Positions 6,727 to 15,435 of a stretch of 15,612 nt of DNA are shown one piece after another. The stretch lies in assembly GCA_022842805.1 (NCBI GenBank), contig JALHOX010000047.1, forward strand, positions 1 through 15,612, read 5' to 3'. The position numbers were made by a program, and so were the translations under genes. Source of the DNA: Phycisphaerae bacterium (GTDB lineage Bacteria > Planctomycetota > Phycisphaerae > UBA1845 > Fen-1342). The notes beneath the pieces are model-generated. The model did not search any database and had not been told where the DNA came from. It worked only from the letters and a program-made list of their open reading frames with translations. Each line of letters begins with the position of its first letter. Position 1 is the first letter of the stretch.

Positions 6727-7277
6727 ACAGCGGGGATCGAACCGCCTACGAGGCCGCCGCCATCGACGGATTGCAGCGGCTCGCCGCACTTTTTGGCGAC
6801 AGCGCCGCGCTCGACGCTACTCCCATCGAACCGAGCGAGTTGCAGCCGCCCTTTCGCGAACTATTGCAACACGACGAGCACATGACGCTGAAGCTGCGGG
6901 CCCATCATGGCCAGCCGCTCAAGCTGAAAGTGCTGGCCGAGCAGCAGTGCGGCAACACCTACGCCCGGCGGATTGTTCTGACGCTCGGCCCCGGCGGCCG
7001 TCCGGTGGAGTTCGACCTGGTGCGGATCGATCTCGACCTCTTACCGCCCGCTGTCACCACCGCCATTCAGAAGCGCGATACGCCGCTGGGCGACATCCTC
7101 GTGAAACACGACATCATGCGCCGCGTCGAGCCGCGCTGGTACTACCGCTTCGGCAGCGGATCGAGCGTGCGCAAGCTGCTGCAAGTGGATGACCAAGCGT
7201 GGGTATGTGGTCGCGCCGGGCGGATCTATTGCGATGAGCAGCCGGCGATCGAGGTGCTCGAGGTGGTGACTGCGTGA
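6723..7277 (+). CDS. Chorismate lyase (UbiC/DUF98)-like protein
   Basis: At 184 residues it has the size of the chorismate lyase fold, which removes pyruvate from chorismate to give 4-hydroxybenzoate. By eye it aligns with E. coli UbiC along its length: RELLQHDEHMTLKL (45-58) with the N-terminal LLxxDSMT segment, YARRIVL (80-86) with YWLREIL, TPLGDIL (120-126) with TPLGRYL, and EVLEVV (177-182) with LLTELFL. Arg82 and Glu180 fall where UbiC Arg76 and Glu155 bind and act on chorismate; the second arginine is displaced (Arg101 in LVRIDLD). It has no signal peptide, so it should be cytoplasmic. It is the last gene of the operon, four bases overlapped with the radical SAM gene. Non-enzymatic ligand-binding members of this fold exist, so activity is inferred. 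Confidence 0.72.
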   Translation: MNSGDRTAYEAAAIDGLQRLAALFGDSAALDATPIEPSELQPPFRELLQHDEHMTLKLRAHHGQPLKLKVLAEQQCGNTYARRIVLTLGPGGRPVEFDLVRIDLDLLPPAVTTAIQKRDTPLGDILVKHDIMRRVEPRWYYRFGSGSSVRKLLQVDDQAWVCGRAGRIYCDEQPAIEVLEVVTA

Positions 7278-7282
7278 CTCAC

Positions 7283-7298
7283 GCGGACCTGCGTCCGC
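7283..7298. terminator. GC-rich hairpin after the ROK-radical SAM-UbiC-like operon
   Basis: A perfect 6-bp stem (GCGGAC/GTCCGC) with loop CTGC begins six bases after the last stop of the plus-strand operon. No U-tract follows, so termination would need Rho or would be partial. The pairing is visible; the role is inferred. Confidence 0.35.
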
Positions 7299-7381
7299 CG
7301 CGGATCGGCTGATGCGCGGATGGGGCCGCGAGTTGAGCGGCTGCACAAACGCGGTCCGGGCGCACGGAATCTTCGAACCTG

Positions 7382-7402
7382 CACGGGCGCTTGCGCGCCG
7401 TG
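7382..7402. terminator. GC-rich hairpin after the GT2 gene
   Basis: The arms CACGG/CCGTG enclose GCGC-TT-GCGC with one bulged G. The hairpin lies 18 bases downstream of the minus-strand glycosyltransferase stop, between two convergent genes. It has no U-tract. It could serve as a bidirectional end signal together with the hairpin at 7283-7298. Confidence 0.35.
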
Positions 7403-7420
7403 GATCGCGATGCGGCTGCC

Positions 7421-8146
7421 TCAATTCGACGCCTTGCGCGTCAGCACATGGCCATAAAGCCGTAGCAGATGGCGCAGATAGCGCAAGTTCTCGGAGAAGT
7501 TCAGCTTGGTTTGTCCGGCCTTGCGATCGCTGAAGCGGATCGGGACTTCGACGATCCGCGTCCAGCGGTGGCGCACGATGAGCTCCAGCCCGATCTTGTA
7601 GCCGATCGGCTTTAAATCACCCAGGCGCAGCGCTGCGCGGCGCACCGCGAAGAAACCGCTGACGACGTCGCGCACGCCGCGCGGCGAAAGAGGCGCCGCG
7701 AGCCAGCGACCGACGCGACTCACCATGCGACGATGGAGCGGCCAATCGAGATCGACCTCGCCGCCGGGGACAAAGCGGCTGCCGATGGACATCTGCACCG
7801 CAGCATCCTTCGCGAGCGCCTCGACGAGCGTTGGAATCGCCTCGGGCGGATGAGACAGGTCGGCGTCCATCACGACCACGATGTCGGTCGTCGCTCGCGC
7901 GAGGCCGGCGATGATTGCGGTGGCGAGGCCGCGTTCGGCGGTGCGAACGAACAGGTCGATCGGATATTCGCTCGCCAGTTCACGGGCGACGTCAGCCGTG
8001 CCGTCGGGCGAGTTGTCGTCGACGACGATCAGCGTCGGCGGCGCTTCGCGGAACACCTGCCACAGGCGATCGACGAGCGGCCGGAGATTATCGCGCTCGT
8101 TATAGGTGGGAACGGCGATGGAGAGCGATGGGGACTTTGTGTTCAA
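7421..8146 (-). CDS. Polyprenol-phosphate mannosyltransferase-like GT2 enzyme
   Basis: This 241-residue GT-A glycosyltransferase of family 2 is close to dolichol-phosphate mannose synthase (DPM1). It starts with SIAVPTYNERDNL (9-21), then VVDDNSPDGTADVA (41-54), the metal-binding DAD in VVMDADLSHPPE (91-102), GSRFVPGGEVD (122-132), SGFFAVRR (163-170) and the C-terminal KIGLELIVRH and IRFSDRKAGQTKL typical of DPM1. There are no C-terminal membrane helices, so it is the short soluble or peripheral type acting at the cytoplasmic face. It probably transfers a hexose from a nucleotide sugar to polyprenyl phosphate, feeding protein or glycan decoration; the sugar and lipid are not shown by sequence. 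The start is TTG at 8146, with GGAG nine bases upstream. Its partner transferase is not in the window. Confidence 0.88.
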   Translation of the reverse strand: MNTKSPSLSIAVPTYNERDNLRPLVDRLWQVFREAPPTLIVVDDNSPDGTADVARELASEYPIDLFVRTAERGLATAIIAGLARATTDIVVVMDADLSHPPEAIPTLVEALAKDAAVQMSIGSRFVPGGEVDLDWPLHRRMVSRVGRWLAAPLSPRGVRDVVSGFFAVRRAALRLGDLKPIGYKIGLELIVRHRWTRIVEVPIRFSDRKAGQTKLNFSENLRYLRHLLRLYGHVLTRKASN

Positions 8147-8205
8147 CCCGTGCTACTCCGTGCGGCCGCGGCAAATTGACTGGGGCAGTTCAGCATGCGG
8201 ACCGC

Positions 8206-8236
8206 CGCCGTTGGCAGGCTGTGCGATGCAACGGCG
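8206..8236 (-). terminator. Hairpin after the solute-binding lipoprotein gene
   Basis: A perfect 8-bp inverted repeat (CGCCGTTG with CAACGGCG, 15-base loop) begins 12 bases after the minus-strand stop of the solute-binding protein. It lacks a U-tract, so it is only a possible end or processing signal ahead of the GT2 gene. Confidence 0.3.
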
Positions 8237-8247
8237 AGCGCCCCGGC

Positions 8248-9618
8248 TTAGCCGTCTTGTCCGGTGATCTGGGGAGATTTGAGCTGCTTCACGAAATAGG
8301 CGGCCCACTCCGCCCGCAGGGCGCGCTCGCTTTCCGAGCCGATCGGCCCGAGCTTTTCCGCCACTGCGGTCAGGTCGGCGGCCTTGAGCGGCGGCGAAAC
8401 GACGGACGGCCATCGGTCGCGCGCGGCGCGACCGGCGACGATTGCGTCGCGCCAGGCCATTTGCAGCGGGATATGCGAGCCTTCACAGAGCGCCGCGATC
8501 AGCGGGCGCAGCACGCGTGTCTCGCGCTCCGACCGAGCGAGATCAAACTGGATGCCGAAATCAGTCTTGAAGGGATTTTCGGCCACCGCGAGCTTGGCGG
8601 CTTCGCCCTCGATGACCTGCGGCACGATTGCGTAGTGGAAGAGCGGATCTTCGCCGGCCGGGTTCTGCGCTGCGTTGCCGGCCCAGATCAACTGCCCTTC
8701 GGCGCTGAGCACATACTCGACAAATTCTTTCGCGATCGCCGTTGCGCCGCGGGTGTTCATAACGCTGATGACATCCGGCGAGACCGCCGTGGCGCCCATG
8801 GGGTTTACATAGGCGAATCGGTCCGGCGCACGACTGGCGCGGCGCAGGCCTTCGAAGTTCACGGCGAAAGATGCGAGAAAAATGCCGCTCTCCACGCCGT
8901 CGAGCGCTTCGCTGCTGGAGCGCGAGATTCCGCGGGCGTTGGCCAGGATCTCGGTGATGAGGGTCCAGCCGGGCTCCCAGCCCATGCTCTGCGCAATCAG
9001 CGCGAGGCACTCGCGCGTGCTGCCGCTGACGTTGGGATCCGCCACGCCGATCCAACCGGCGAAGCGCGGATCGCCCAGGTCGGCCCAGGTCTTGGGCGGC
9101 TCGATACCGCGCGCCGCGCAGGCGGCGGCGTTGTAGAAAATGCCGAAGCTGCTGAGGCCCGTGCCGTACCAGTGGCCGTCGGCGTCGCGCGTCGGCAAGC
9201 CCGCGACCGTCTCCGGAATGTCCTTGACCGCGGCGGCGATGTCGAGCTTGCGGCTATAGCCGCGCTCCTTAAGGTAGCGATGGTCGACGATGCCGCCGCC
9301 GAACATCACGTCGGGCACGCGCGACCCGGACTCGCCGGCGGCGCCGAAGGCCGAGTCGAGATAGGCCACGCATTGCGGCGTGCCTCGTTGAATAAAATGG
9401 ACCGCGACGGCCTGTTTGTGACGGGCGTAATACGAACGGGAAAAGCCGACGCTGAACGCATTGGTGATCGCTGAGCTGTGCGGCGTCAGGACGATCAACT
9501 CGGCCGCAGGCCGCGACGCTTCGCCGCCGGTGGAGGCTGCGTCGCACCCGGCCAACATGGAGAAAACAGCAAACATCGGCACAAAGACGCGCAGCAGCGT
9601 CGCACGAGAATGGAGCAT
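8248..9618 (-). CDS. Iron(III)-type ABC solute-binding lipoprotein
   Basis: This 456-residue protein has an N-terminal lipoprotein signal with lipobox MLAGC (lipidated Cys25), so it should be exported and membrane-anchored. The mature part follows the AfuA/FbpA-like (iron, thiamine, putrescine) periplasmic binding fold: LIVLTPHSSAITNAFSVGFS (41-60), VPDVMFGGG (101-109), GHWYGTGLSSFGIFYN (148-163), PKTWADLGDPRFAGWIGVAD (175-194) followed by PNVSGST, and YVNPMGATAVSPD (270-282). About 100 extra C-terminal residues make it longer than FbpA. No permease or ATPase gene is within reach, so it may serve a transporter encoded elsewhere or act as a sensor. GGAG lies eight bases before the ATG. It is divergent from msrBA. 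The ligand is uncertain; iron or another metal or small anion is an inference from the family. Confidence 0.83.
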   Translation of the reverse strand: MLHSRATLLRVFVPMFAVFSMLAGCDAASTGGEASRPAAELIVLTPHSSAITNAFSVGFSRSYYARHKQAVAVHFIQRGTPQCVAYLDSAFGAAGESGSRVPDVMFGGGIVDHRYLKERGYSRKLDIAAAVKDIPETVAGLPTRDADGHWYGTGLSSFGIFYNAAACAARGIEPPKTWADLGDPRFAGWIGVADPNVSGSTRECLALIAQSMGWEPGWTLITEILANARGISRSSSEALDGVESGIFLASFAVNFEGLRRASRAPDRFAYVNPMGATAVSPDVISVMNTRGATAIAKEFVEYVLSAEGQLIWAGNAAQNPAGEDPLFHYAIVPQVIEGEAAKLAVAENPFKTDFGIQFDLARSERETRVLRPLIAALCEGSHIPLQMAWRDAIVAGRAARDRWPSVVSPPLKAADLTAVAEKLGPIGSESERALRAEWAAYFVKQLKSPQITGQDG

Positions 9619-9890
9619 CAGAATCTCTCCGGTCGACGGTCGGATAGTGGTTTCCGGATGTCAGGATACGCCCTGACAAAATTGTACGGCAGGCCCCGAG
9701 CTTTCGCGCCCCATCTGAGTCGGCGCGCCGGTCGGCGGCAGGCGAAACGACCGGTCCGGCCGGTTTGCGAAACCGCGGCCGCTCCGGCAGCGTAACATCT
9801 CATGCCCCGGCGAATCCTACGCTGGGGCAAGTTCCGCCCGCTCGCGGCGTCCGGGGACGCTCCGGTGCGGCGGATAACTCGAGGAAAATG
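9619..9890. promoter_or_regulatory. Head-to-head promoter region with two inverted repeats
   Basis: This is the longest gene-free stretch (272 bases), between the outward-facing solute-binding protein and msrBA genes. A perfect 7-bp inverted repeat, TGTCAGG and CCTGACA with a 6-base spacer (9659-9678), lies 40 bases upstream of the lipoprotein start, where an operator would be expected. A second palindrome CGGTTT-GCG-AAACCG (9761-9775), with four more outer pairs after a 2-base bulge, sits nearer msrBA. TACAAT on the minus strand directly upstream of the first repeat and TAACAT on the plus strand near 9793 are weak -10 candidates without good -35 partners. No coding sequence or known riboswitch was recognised. 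Confidence 0.35.
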
Positions 9891-10979
9891 ATGAAGATCG
9901 AAGTTGGATTTGGATTGATGGCGGCCGGGTTGGCGCTGGTGGCGTGGCAGGCCGGCGGACGTTCGCACGCGGCGACGGACGCCGCGCGAAACGAGAAACC
10001 TGCCGCGAGCGCCAAGGCCGTGTCGGATTCGGGTTACGACCTGCGACCCCTGACGAGATCCGACGATGAGTGGAAGCGCGAACTGACGGCGCTGCAATAC
10101 CGCGTGACGCGCGAAGCGGGTACCGAGCCCGCGTTCCAGAACGAATATTGCAACAACAAAGCGAAGGGCGTCTACGTCAGCATCTGCGGCGGACTGCCGC
10201 TCTTCTCGTCGGACGACAAATTCGACTCGGGCACCGGCTGGCCGAGCTTTACCAAGCCGATCGACCCGGATCATGTGATTGAGAAGCGCGATGAGTCCTA
10301 CGGCATGGTTCGCGTGGAAGTGCTCGACGCCCGCAGCGGCGCCCATCTGGGCCACGTCTTCGACGACGGCCCGAAGCCGACCGGCAAGCGCTACTGCATG
10401 AACTCCGCCGCGCTACGATTTATCCCCGCGGGCAGCGAAATGCCGAAGGAATCGCTGCCGCTGCCCGCCGACGAACAGTCTCGATTGAGGAAGACCATGA
10501 AGACGGATACTGCGATGTTCGGCGCCGGCTGCTTCTGGGGCGTCGAGGAGGCGTTTCGCACGTTGCCGGGCGTCGTCGACACCGAGGTCGGCTACGCCGG
10601 CGGCAAGACGAAGAACCCGACCTACAAAGAGGTCTGCACCGACACGACCGGCCACGCCGAAGTGATCCAGATCAAATTTGATCCGGCGCAGATCTCCTAC
10701 GAAAAGCTGCTCGACGTGTTCTGGGAGATGCATGACCCGACGCAGGTCAATCGCCAAGGACCGGATGTTGGCTACCAGTATCGCACGGTGATCTTCACCT
10801 ACGGCGATGAGCAGGCTCGCATCGCCCGCGAGTCAAAGGAAAAGCTCGCCGCGAGCGGCAAGTTGCGCAAGCCCGTCGCGACGCAGATTGAGCCCGCGCC
10901 GGAGTTTTACGCCGCGGAGGACTATCACCAGGAGTACCTGAAGAAGCGCGGCCTCGGCAGCTGCCATGTGAAGCCGTAG
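9891..10979 (+). CDS. msrBA: Exported MsrB-MsrA methionine sulfoxide reductase fusion
   Basis: This 362-residue bifunctional enzyme reduces both R (MsrB) and S (MsrA) methionine sulfoxide. An N-terminal hydrophobic segment (EVGFGLMAAGLALVAWQAGG, 4-23) acts as signal or anchor, so repair likely occurs in the cell envelope. MsrB spans about 50-178: GGLPLFSSDDKFDSGTGWPS, GAHLGHVFDDGP, and catalytic Cys169 in RYCMNSAALRF. The usual zinc CxxC pairs are missing; only Cys87 and Cys99 remain in the first half. MsrA spans about 208-350, with catalytic Cys214 in FGAGCFWGVEEAF, then GYAGG and MHDPTQVNRQG; Cys358 near the C-terminus may resolve the disulfide. The order B-A is the reverse of the common A-B fusions. 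GAGG lies six bases before the ATG at 9891; the ATG at 9888 is equally in frame but closer. Electron donor proteins are not encoded nearby. Confidence 0.92.
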   Translation: MKIEVGFGLMAAGLALVAWQAGGRSHAATDAARNEKPAASAKAVSDSGYDLRPLTRSDDEWKRELTALQYRVTREAGTEPAFQNEYCNNKAKGVYVSICGGLPLFSSDDKFDSGTGWPSFTKPIDPDHVIEKRDESYGMVRVEVLDARSGAHLGHVFDDGPKPTGKRYCMNSAALRFIPAGSEMPKESLPLPADEQSRLRKTMKTDTAMFGAGCFWGVEEAFRTLPGVVDTEVGYAGGKTKNPTYKEVCTDTTGHAEVIQIKFDPAQISYEKLLDVFWEMHDPTQVNRQGPDVGYQYRTVIFTYGDEQARIARESKEKLAASGKLRKPVATQIEPAPEFYAAEDYHQEYLKKRGLGSCHVKP

Positions 10980-10995
10980 GCCCCTGAAGTTTGCA

Positions 10996-11024
10996 CGCAG
11001 CGCGCCGGCAAACGGCGCGCTGCG
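10996..11024. terminator. Strong bidirectional hairpin between convergent msrBA and nfo
   Basis: An 11-bp perfect inverted repeat (CGCAGCGCGCC with GGCGCGCTGCG) plus one more G-C pair leaves a GCAAA loop. It lies 16 bases after the msrBA stop and 17 bases beyond the nfo stop on the other strand. It has no U-tract on either side, so it would be a Rho-dependent or mRNA 3'-end-protecting structure. Confidence 0.5.
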
Positions 11025-11039
11025 GCGTGCGGTGCACGC
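11025..11039. terminator. Second short hairpin at the msrBA-nfo junction
   Basis: GCGTGC and GCACGC form a perfect 6-bp stem around GGT, two bases from the nfo stop and directly next to the larger hairpin. In tandem they may mark the 3' end of nfo mRNA. There is no U-tract. Confidence 0.3.
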
Positions 11040-11041
11040 TT

Positions 11042-11998
11042 TCAACAGCGCTTCGCAGGCACCGCCGCCTCGCTCCATCGCCGCAGGAGCGACAGATTCA
11101 CGACATCCATCTCGCGCCCCTGCTCGTCATTTTCCTTCGGTGTTTCCAGAATCATCGGCAGCCCGGCAAATCGCACATCGGCGAGAAGATTCTGAAATCC
11201 GACGGGGCCGATTTGCCCGCCGCCGATGTGGTCGTGACGATCCACCCGCGATCCCAGCTTGCCGCGGCTGTCGTTGAGGTGAAACGCGCGGATTCGTTCG
11301 AGGCCCACCGTCGCCGCCGCCTCCGCGATCATCGCCTCATAGGCGATTGCATCGCGAATGTCATAGCCCGCCGCGAAGACGTGACACGTGTCGACGCAGA
11401 CCCCCACGCGCGATTTCGCATCGACGCCATCGATCATGCGTCCCAGCTCGGTAAAGGTGCGCCCCAGTGTGGTCCCCTGCCCCGCGGTCGTCTCCAGCAG
11501 CAGCGTCGTGTTGTTGGGCGCAGTGGCGGCAAAGACGGCGTCGACCGCGCGGCTGACGCGGGCCAGCGCGACCTCCACCGGCTGCTTCCCCGCCGCCCCC
11601 GGATGCACAACCAGATATTCGACGCCGAGCCGCCCGCAGCGATCCAGCTCGTCGGCCAGCGCGGCGATGCTCTTGCGCGACAGATCGGCGTCATCGGAAC
11701 CGAGATTGATGAGATAAGACGCGTGCGCGACGACCGGGCCGAGCGGCCCCTCGCTCCGCGCCGTACGCCACCGCGAAACCGCTTCTTCGCTCAGCGCCGC
11801 GGCGCTCCACTGCCGCTGGTTCTTCACGAAAATCTGCACCGTATCGCATTGCAGCCGCCGCGCTTCGTGGATGGCGTTGTGCAATCCGCCGGCCACCGAC
11901 AGGTGCGAACCGAAGCAGTGTCGACCCGGTCGGCGGTCGGCGCCGGCAGCGGCAGATGGTCGAGCCGCAAGCGATCCGTGCTTTTTATCTGAAGCCAT
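11042..11998 (-). CDS. nfo: Endonuclease IV (AP endonuclease)
   Basis: This 318-residue enzyme cuts DNA 5' to abasic sites in base excision repair. It has the TIM-barrel sequence of the family with every expected trinuclear zinc ligand block: HASYLINL, VVHPGAAG, LLETTAGQGTTLG, CVDTCHVFAAGYD, AFHLNDS, RVDRHDHIGGGQIG and ILETPKEND. The conserved start FGSHLSVAGGL is at about 29-39, so there is a 28-residue Ala/Arg/Pro-rich N-terminal extension not found in E. coli Nfo. The ATG at 11998 was chosen; a TTG at 12034 would add 12 residues, and a start nearer the conserved core cannot be excluded because no clear Shine-Dalgarno marks any of them. It is convergent with msrBA, also an oxidative damage repair gene, and divergent from glnS. 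Confidence 0.95.
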   Translation of the reverse strand: MASDKKHGSLAARPSAAAGADRRPGRHCFGSHLSVAGGLHNAIHEARRLQCDTVQIFVKNQRQWSAAALSEEAVSRWRTARSEGPLGPVVAHASYLINLGSDDADLSRKSIAALADELDRCGRLGVEYLVVHPGAAGKQPVEVALARVSRAVDAVFAATAPNNTTLLLETTAGQGTTLGRTFTELGRMIDGVDAKSRVGVCVDTCHVFAAGYDIRDAIAYEAMIAEAAATVGLERIRAFHLNDSRGKLGSRVDRHDHIGGGQIGPVGFQNLLADVRFAGLPMILETPKENDEQGREMDVVNLSLLRRWSEAAVPAKRC

Positions 11999-12199
11999 GG
12001 CCGCCGGTCTAATCCGCCGATTCGTCGTGGTCAAACGACTTTCGATCGTCGGCCGGTTCGGCGTTCACGGCGGCGACCGGACCGCTGCAATGCGTCGCGC
12101 GGTCGATCCGAAAGGCCCGATCCCCTACCATTGCCTCGGGAAACGCGAGTTCGACCGTGTGATTGCCGTTGAACACCCCGCCCCGACAGGATTGACGCC

Positions 12200-14086
<1,887 letters not shown>

Positions 14087-14089
14087 TTT

Positions 14090-14171
14090 GTAGGGTCCGC
14101 TGTGCGGACCTTTTTGGTACGTCGCAGCGGAGGAGGTCCGCACAGCGGACCCTACGAACTGCGGACCCTAC
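14090..14171. repeat. Cluster of three inverted/direct TAGGGTCCGC repeats
   Basis: Two 21-base arms, 14090-14110 and 14135-14155, are exact reverse complements separated by 24 bases; each arm is itself a small hairpin (GGTCCGC-TGT-GCGGACC and complement). A third partial copy, GCGGACCCTAC, lies at 14161-14171 in the same orientation as the second. Such palindromic intergenic units resemble REP-like or small non-autonomous mobile repeats. The third copy supplies the TAG stop of the minus-strand membrane protein. Confidence 0.75.
14094..14115 (+). terminator. Intrinsic terminator of glnS, formed by a repeat arm
   Basis: A perfect 7-bp GC-rich stem GGTCCGC/GCGGACC with loop TGT is followed at once by TTTTT. 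It starts seven bases after the glnS stop. This is the only hairpin in the window with a proper U-tract, and it is made from the first copy of the repeat. Confidence 0.75.
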
Positions 14172-15319
14172 CGAGGTTCGGGAGCATTCGGCCGCGCGAC
14201 GCGAATCGTCGCCCCGTCGAAAAAGTTCGATAGCACCGGCATCGGCGGCCGGGCGGCGACACTGCACCACAGCTTCACCAACGCCGGCGCAAGGCGAATA
14301 TCGGCGACCTCCAGCAGCCGCCCATTCTCGGGGACGTACACGAGCGACTTCGGGCAATCGATCACCAGTGCGGACGTCTCGGGCGTGAAGGCGTAGGCCG
14401 AAGCTCGCGGGAAAGTGAACGACGGGCGATGAACAATTGCGCCCGGCACGGCGTAAAAGCCGTCGGAACTTGCGCGAGCGCGCGAACCAAAAATGAGCCC
14501 GACAATGCTGGAAATGATCGGCACCAAGTGGTGACTCGCGAAGAAACAAACACCGATCATCAGTGCCAGAATCACCGCTCCGAGCGCGAAAGCGCCGAAT
14601 CCCCGAGAGTGGTAGAACTCTCGAAACGGACGGAGGAGCCGCGCCACGCTGCCCTGCTCATGTTCGATCTCGCCGCGGCGACTCCAGTGACGGCGCTCGC
14701 GCGGTTCGCGGAAGCGGCCGAGCGAATCGCGTTCGAGCGGCGGAATGCCGCCGATCCGCTCGAGCGCCTCGTGGTCGCGGTAGAGATCGAGCGGCTCCGA
14801 TGGGATCGGTGCATCCGGCCGCGCCGGTCGCTCGCAGGGACGCATTTCGAGGCAAACGATGACGCCGCGCGGAAGCCGATGGAGCGGCTTCATCGGCGGC
14901 GTTCGCCCGGCCTGCCCATCGGTCAACAATGAAAATTCCAGCGCGCGATGAGGGAAGCGCCGCTCCGCGTCGGGGCGTTTGAGCAATGCGACGAGGCGAT
15001 TGACGCGCGCGCCGCGCCGACGATTGAAGGTCTTCATCGCGACTCTGCTCTCGTAGTCCCTGGCGAACAGTGCGACGATGGGGCCGCCGAAACCGATCAC
15101 CACCGTGATCGCAAAAATTGCGTTTCCGAGTGGCCCGGGGCCGGCGAGGTTTGATCCTCCAATGACCGCCACGATCCATAGGATGAACAGAACCCAATAA
15201 ACCGTCGCGCTTCGCTTGGAGATGGATGGGAGAAAGACGCCGCGAATCGCGAAGATGCGGATTCTCGAACAGATGCCGGCGCCGTCGACCGCAGTCGTTG
15301 ATTCCCCAGCCGTCAACAT
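14168..15319 (-). CDS. Four-helix membrane protein of unknown function
   Basis: I do not recognise the family of this 383-residue protein. It has a short N-terminal segment, two hydrophobic helices at about 39-55 and 66-86, a large charged, Arg-rich loop of about 150 residues (90-235, with RREPRERRHW-like basic runs and LDLYRDHEALERIGGIPPLE), two more helices at about 241-261 and 265-279, and a roughly 100-residue C-terminal domain (FYAVPGAIVHRP, ALVIDCPKSLVYVPENGRL) of mixed strands. The positive loop suggests it faces the cytoplasm, which puts the C-terminal domain in the cytoplasm too. The ATG at 15319 has no Shine-Dalgarno, but TACAAT lies nine bases upstream, compatible with a leaderless message. 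The stop codon lies within a TAGGGTCCGC repeat copy, so the final residues may be recently altered. It is divergent from the gene at 15436. Confidence 0.65.
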   Translation of the reverse strand: MLTAGESTTAVDGAGICSRIRIFAIRGVFLPSISKRSATVYWVLFILWIVAVIGGSNLAGPGPLGNAIFAITVVIGFGGPIVALFARDYESRVAMKTFNRRRGARVNRLVALLKRPDAERRFPHRALEFSLLTDGQAGRTPPMKPLHRLPRGVIVCLEMRPCERPARPDAPIPSEPLDLYRDHEALERIGGIPPLERDSLGRFREPRERRHWSRRGEIEHEQGSVARLLRPFREFYHSRGFGAFALGAVILALMIGVCFFASHHLVPIISSIVGLIFGSRARASSDGFYAVPGAIVHRPSFTFPRASAYAFTPETSALVIDCPKSLVYVPENGRLLEVADIRLAPALVKLWCSVAARPPMPVLSNFFDGATIRVARPNAPEPR

Positions 15320-15328
15320 GATGGAAAG

Positions 15329-15334
15329 ATTGTA
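15329..15334 (-). promoter_or_regulatory. Possible -10 element (TACAAT) for a leaderless message
   Basis: TACAAT on the minus strand is one mismatch from TATAAT and ends nine bases before the ATG at 15319, so transcription would begin almost at the start codon. No convincing -35 is visible 17 bases upstream. Confidence 0.3.
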
Positions 15335-15435
15335 ATGGGGCCAAAGCCGACGGCGATCTTCGAGCGGGTTGCCCAGCGGGGCGATGGCTCACGCGGAGGC
15401 CCCCTGCCCTCGTCGCGGCGTTAATCTGCCGCACC

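Noticed and set aside
7915..9474. 519-codon plus-strand frame over the GT2 and solute-binding genes
   Set aside because: It runs antisense across two well-supported genes and their spacer, with Arg-rich composition and no family signature.
9765..9890. Extension of msrBA upstream
   Set aside because: The ATG at 9891 (or 9888) follows GAGGAAA and starts directly at the signal-like segment; the upstream part is Arg/Pro-rich and non-conserved in appearance.
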